Shown here piece after piece: positions 61,770-64,000 of a stretch of DNA of 64,000 nt. The DNA is taken from contig JBFXAM010000007.1 of NCBI GenBank assembly GCA_050184295.1, forward strand, positions 13,811 to 77,810, read 5' to 3'. The stretch comes from JBFXAM01 sp050184295 (GTDB lineage: Bacteria > Planctomycetota > Phycisphaerae > UBA1845 > Fen-1342). A program made the position numbers and the translations under genes. The notes beneath the pieces were generated by a model. The model did no database searches and was not told where the DNA came from. It worked only from the letters and a program-made list of their open reading frames with translations. Position 1 is the first letter of the stretch. Every line of letters begins with the position of its first letter.

Positions 61770-64000
61770 TTAGTCGCAGCCGCCGATCAGACAGTTAACG
61801 AACACGTCGATGTCGAAGTTGTCGACAGAGCCGTCGCAGTTCATGTCCGCGTGGTTGAGGCTGCACTGGGGATAAGCGGCGGCGTAACCCGCGGGATTGA
61901 TCAACCCGAGCACGAACGGATCGATGTCGAAATTGTCGAACACGCCGTCGCAGTTCAAATCGCCTTTGATCTCCAGGCGAATGACGATCAGCGCCTGGCC
62001 GAGATCGGTGTCGGCCGCCCCGCAGAAGGCCGCGGCTTCGCTGCGCAGCCGCACGACCAGCACGAGTTCGCGGCAGTCGGTCAGATAGCCGTAGTCGTCG
62101 CGGAAGGTGCGGATGTAGACGCCGTCGTCAAACGCGCCGTCGCCGTCGAGGTCGACGGGGTCGTTCTCGCGCGCGACGACGCGCTGGCCGTTCAGCACGA
62201 CAACGGCGTCGCGCACGATGTCGGCCGAGTCGGTCGTGCCGCCGACGATGTAATCGCCGAGGTTGTTGCCGAAGGCATAGTAATACGTCTGCGCGTAGGT
62301 CACGTCGCTCCAGAGCTCGCTGCTGCCGGCGACGATCGGATTGCCGGTGCGCGCGACGACGCTGAGATTCCTCGTGACCCAGTCCTGGCCGTTGGCGGTC
62401 AGGCCCTCGTTGTCGCCGTAGACGAACCAAACGCCGTTGCTCTCCATCCAGACCTGGTTGATGGGTGTGCTCAGGTCGGCGGGTTCGGTGAAGTCGGAGC
62501 TGGGCAGCACGACGCCTTCCTGCACGATGACGCTGCCCGGTGTGCCTCCCAGCAGCCGCGTCGCGACCCGGTCGCGGTTCAGGTCGGTGTGATTGATGGT
62601 ACTGCTGACGATTCCCGTACCGCCGGTGCTGTTCATGAAGAACCCGAGCCCGTCGGTGGTGCCGGCGTCGAAGCTCTTGAAAGTGAACGTGGTTCCGCCG
62701 ACCTGGTTGGTCGGAATGGTCACGCCTTCCTGTGCGACCAGTGTCGCGCCGTCGTCGGTCAGCAGGGCCGAGTCGCTGGTCGTCGGCACGCCGCTCAGCG
62801 TCGTGTAGAACGACGTGGTGCCGTCACGTTGAATGGTGACGGAGCTGTTGGCGGCGCCGTAGAGCGTGCCGGCGGGCAAGGCCGGAATCTGGCTGCCCTC
62901 GCGCGCCACGACGACAAAGCCCGAGCCGTTCCAACGCACGACCACTTCGTCGACCGCGGTGTTCGCGTTGTTCGTGTTGGTCGAGAATGCGTATCGGCCC
63001 AGGTCGTTGATGCCCATGACCGGGTCGAACTCGCCCACGAGCTCGCCGCCGCCGATGCTCGTCGCCCCTTCGCGCGCGACGACCGAATAGCCCGCGCCCT
63101 GGCCGACGAGCAACACCTGATCCTGCGTCGTGGTCGCGATGTCGGTGTCGGCCGCGACGATCCAGCGTCGTCCGTCCTCGCTGCGGAAGGGTCGCTCAAT
63201 ACCGCCGGTGCCGCTGAACCGCGCGCCGCCCAGGCCTGGCACGAGCGACGTCGGGCTGGTCGCGATCGTCGAGAGGATGCCCATCGCCACGGCCTCCCCG
63301 GGCACGACGCGCGCCGTCGCACTGTCGACGTTATCGAGCGCGTCGCAATCAATCACTGTCGCGGCGTATTGGGCCGCGAGCGTCACCTGCGAATCGGGCG
63401 TCGTCGGCACGACCTGAATCGTGGCCACCGCCTGGCTGCCGGCGTTGATCGCGCCCAGCGGCAGCGTCAGCACGTCACCCACCGGAACGCCCGGCGGCGC
63501 GGAGGCCAGGAACGCGGCGTTCGCGGGCAGCGTGCTGACGAGTTGCACGGCTTCGACGTCGTCGGGGCCGGCGTTCGACACCCAGATCGCGAATGTCAGC
63601 GGCTGGCCGGCGCGGGCCGGACAAGTGCCCGCCGCGACGACCACGCTGACGTCCGCGCGGTCCGCGGGTTCGCACGAATCCAGAACGCCATCGTCGTCAC
63701 AGTCGAGCGCGGGGTTCGCCGCGATCTGGCAGGAATCGGGCTGGTGATCGGCGTCGCAGTCGGCGACCGGCGCGGTCCACTCAGGCGTCCCGCTCACGGA
63801 GCCGTCGGAGTCCGTCGCACCGGCGTCGTCGATGGCGTTGCCGGCGCCTTCGTCAAACCGATAGTAGCGCACCAGATCCGCGGGCACCGATCCATCGGGA
63901 ATGACGGCGGCGCTCGCCAGCACTTCTGGGGGTGCGAGCGCGCGACTGTAGATCTTGAGCTCGTCAATGTCGCCGCGCAGATGGGTTGATGGGCCCAGTG
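61770..64000 (-). CDS. Large exported protein with LamG-like part and FDID-type C-terminal module (5' end outside window)
   Basis: The frame is open to the right edge; at least 743 residues. The part at the edge, LRGDIDELKIYSRALAPPEV, is the characteristic end of a LamG/concanavalin-like domain, followed by YYRFDEGAGNAIDD, two TSP3-like calcium segments (DCDADHQPDSCQIA, DCDDDGVLDSCEPA), a DUF11-like domain (WVSNAGPDDVEAVQLVSTLPANAAF), and about 450 residues with repeated VVAREG / VAQEGV / IVQEGVVLP motifs suggesting a beta-propeller. The end is the paired module GDLNCDGVFDNFDIDPFVLGL / ADMNCDGSVDNFDIDVFV. Surface or secreted. Confidence 0.85.
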   Translation of the reverse strand, partial: LGPSTHLRGDIDELKIYSRALAPPEVLASAAVIPDGSVPADLVRYYRFDEGAGNAIDDAGATDSDGSVSGTPEWTAPVADCDADHQPDSCQIAANPALDCDDDGVLDSCEPADRADVSVVVAAGTCPARAGQPLTFAIWVSNAGPDDVEAVQLVSTLPANAAFLASAPPGVPVGDVLTLPLGAINAGSQAVATIQVVPTTPDSQVTLAAQYAATVIDCDALDNVDSATARVVPGEAVAMGILSTIATSPTSLVPGLGGARFSGTGGIERPFRSEDGRRWIVAADTDIATTTQDQVLLVGQGAGYSVVAREGATSIGGGELVGEFDPVMGINDLGRYAFSTNTNNANTAVDEVVVRWNGSGFVVVAREGSQIPALPAGTLYGAANSSVTIQRDGTTSFYTTLSGVPTTSDSALLTDDGATLVAQEGVTIPTNQVGGTTFTFKSFDAGTTDGLGFFMNSTGGTGIVSSTINHTDLNRDRVATRLLGGTPGSVIVQEGVVLPSSDFTEPADLSTPINQVWMESNGVWFVYGDNEGLTANGQDWVTRNLSVVARTGNPIVAGSSELWSDVTYAQTYYYAFGNNLGDYIVGGTTDSADIVRDAVVVLNGQRVVARENDPVDLDGDGAFDDGVYIRTFRDDYGYLTDCRELVLVVRLRSEAAAFCGAADTDLGQALIVIRLEIKGDLNCDGVFDNFDIDPFVLGLINPAGYAAAYPQCSLNHADMNCDGSVDNFDIDVFVNCLIGGCD

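Overview
The window is GC-rich, gene-dense bacterial chromosomal DNA, most likely from a planctomycete of the Phycisphaerae type. The clearest marker is a paired C-terminal module built on NFDIDPFV-like motifs (two EF-hand-like loops, D-x-N-x-D-x-x-x-x-x-FD-ID), found here on four unrelated exported proteins. HAF-repeat/PEP-CTERM and VCBS/FG-GAP surface proteins, many lipoproteins, frequent GTG/TTG starts and an enlarged SecA also fit. Taxonomy is an inference from protein style only. No tRNA, rRNA, CRISPR array, complete insertion sequence or phage gene was recognised.

Layout. 1-3.1 kb: 3' part of uvrA, then a repeat-rich tail. 3.2-10.3 kb: zinc-ribbon protein, two coupled GT87-type membrane glycosyltransferases, a histidine kinase/NtrC-type regulator pair, a lipoprotein. 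10.6-21.5 kb: alanine dehydrogenase, a membrane-fusion protein plus ABC ATPase lacking a permease, rpsO-pnp with a clear promoter and terminator, an FHA-GAF histidine kinase, an SLC13-type transporter. 21.7-28.8 kb: secreted beta-propeller protein, a broken galactose-oxidase-like gene ending at a REPIN-like element, a secreted subtilase, thymidine kinase with a BtpA-family protein, a secreted M28 peptidase. 28.9-38.2 kb: amylomaltase, MOSC protein, coiled-coil protein, zinc-less alcohol dehydrogenase, TlpA-like thioredoxin, membrane/coiled-coil protein, a divergent sigma-70 factor. 38.2-39.25 kb is a gene-poor, less GC-rich island. 39.25-48.8 kb: photolyase with an SDR39U1 epimerase, a small hypothetical protein, EF-P, SecA, a one-helix protein, apt. 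49-64 kb is almost entirely cell-surface: a run of lipoproteins, a large FG-GAP lipoprotein, a PKD-like protein with a C-terminal anchor, a membrane glycosyltransferase, and three large secreted proteins on the minus strand.

How the parts relate. Housekeeping genes (uvrA, rpsO, pnp, efp, secA, apt, tdk, ald) are interspersed with an export-oriented set. Several housekeeping proteins show lineage-specific changes: a membrane-anchored N-terminus on SecA, an Asn at the modified-Lys position of EF-P, and a low-complexity linker in UvrA. The best candidates for something undescribed are the 49-54 kb surface-lipoprotein operon, with three small paralogue-like lipoproteins sharing a Cys pair around a 953-residue FG-GAP lipoprotein, and the MFP/ATPase-plus-membrane-domain pair at 11.8-14.5 kb.
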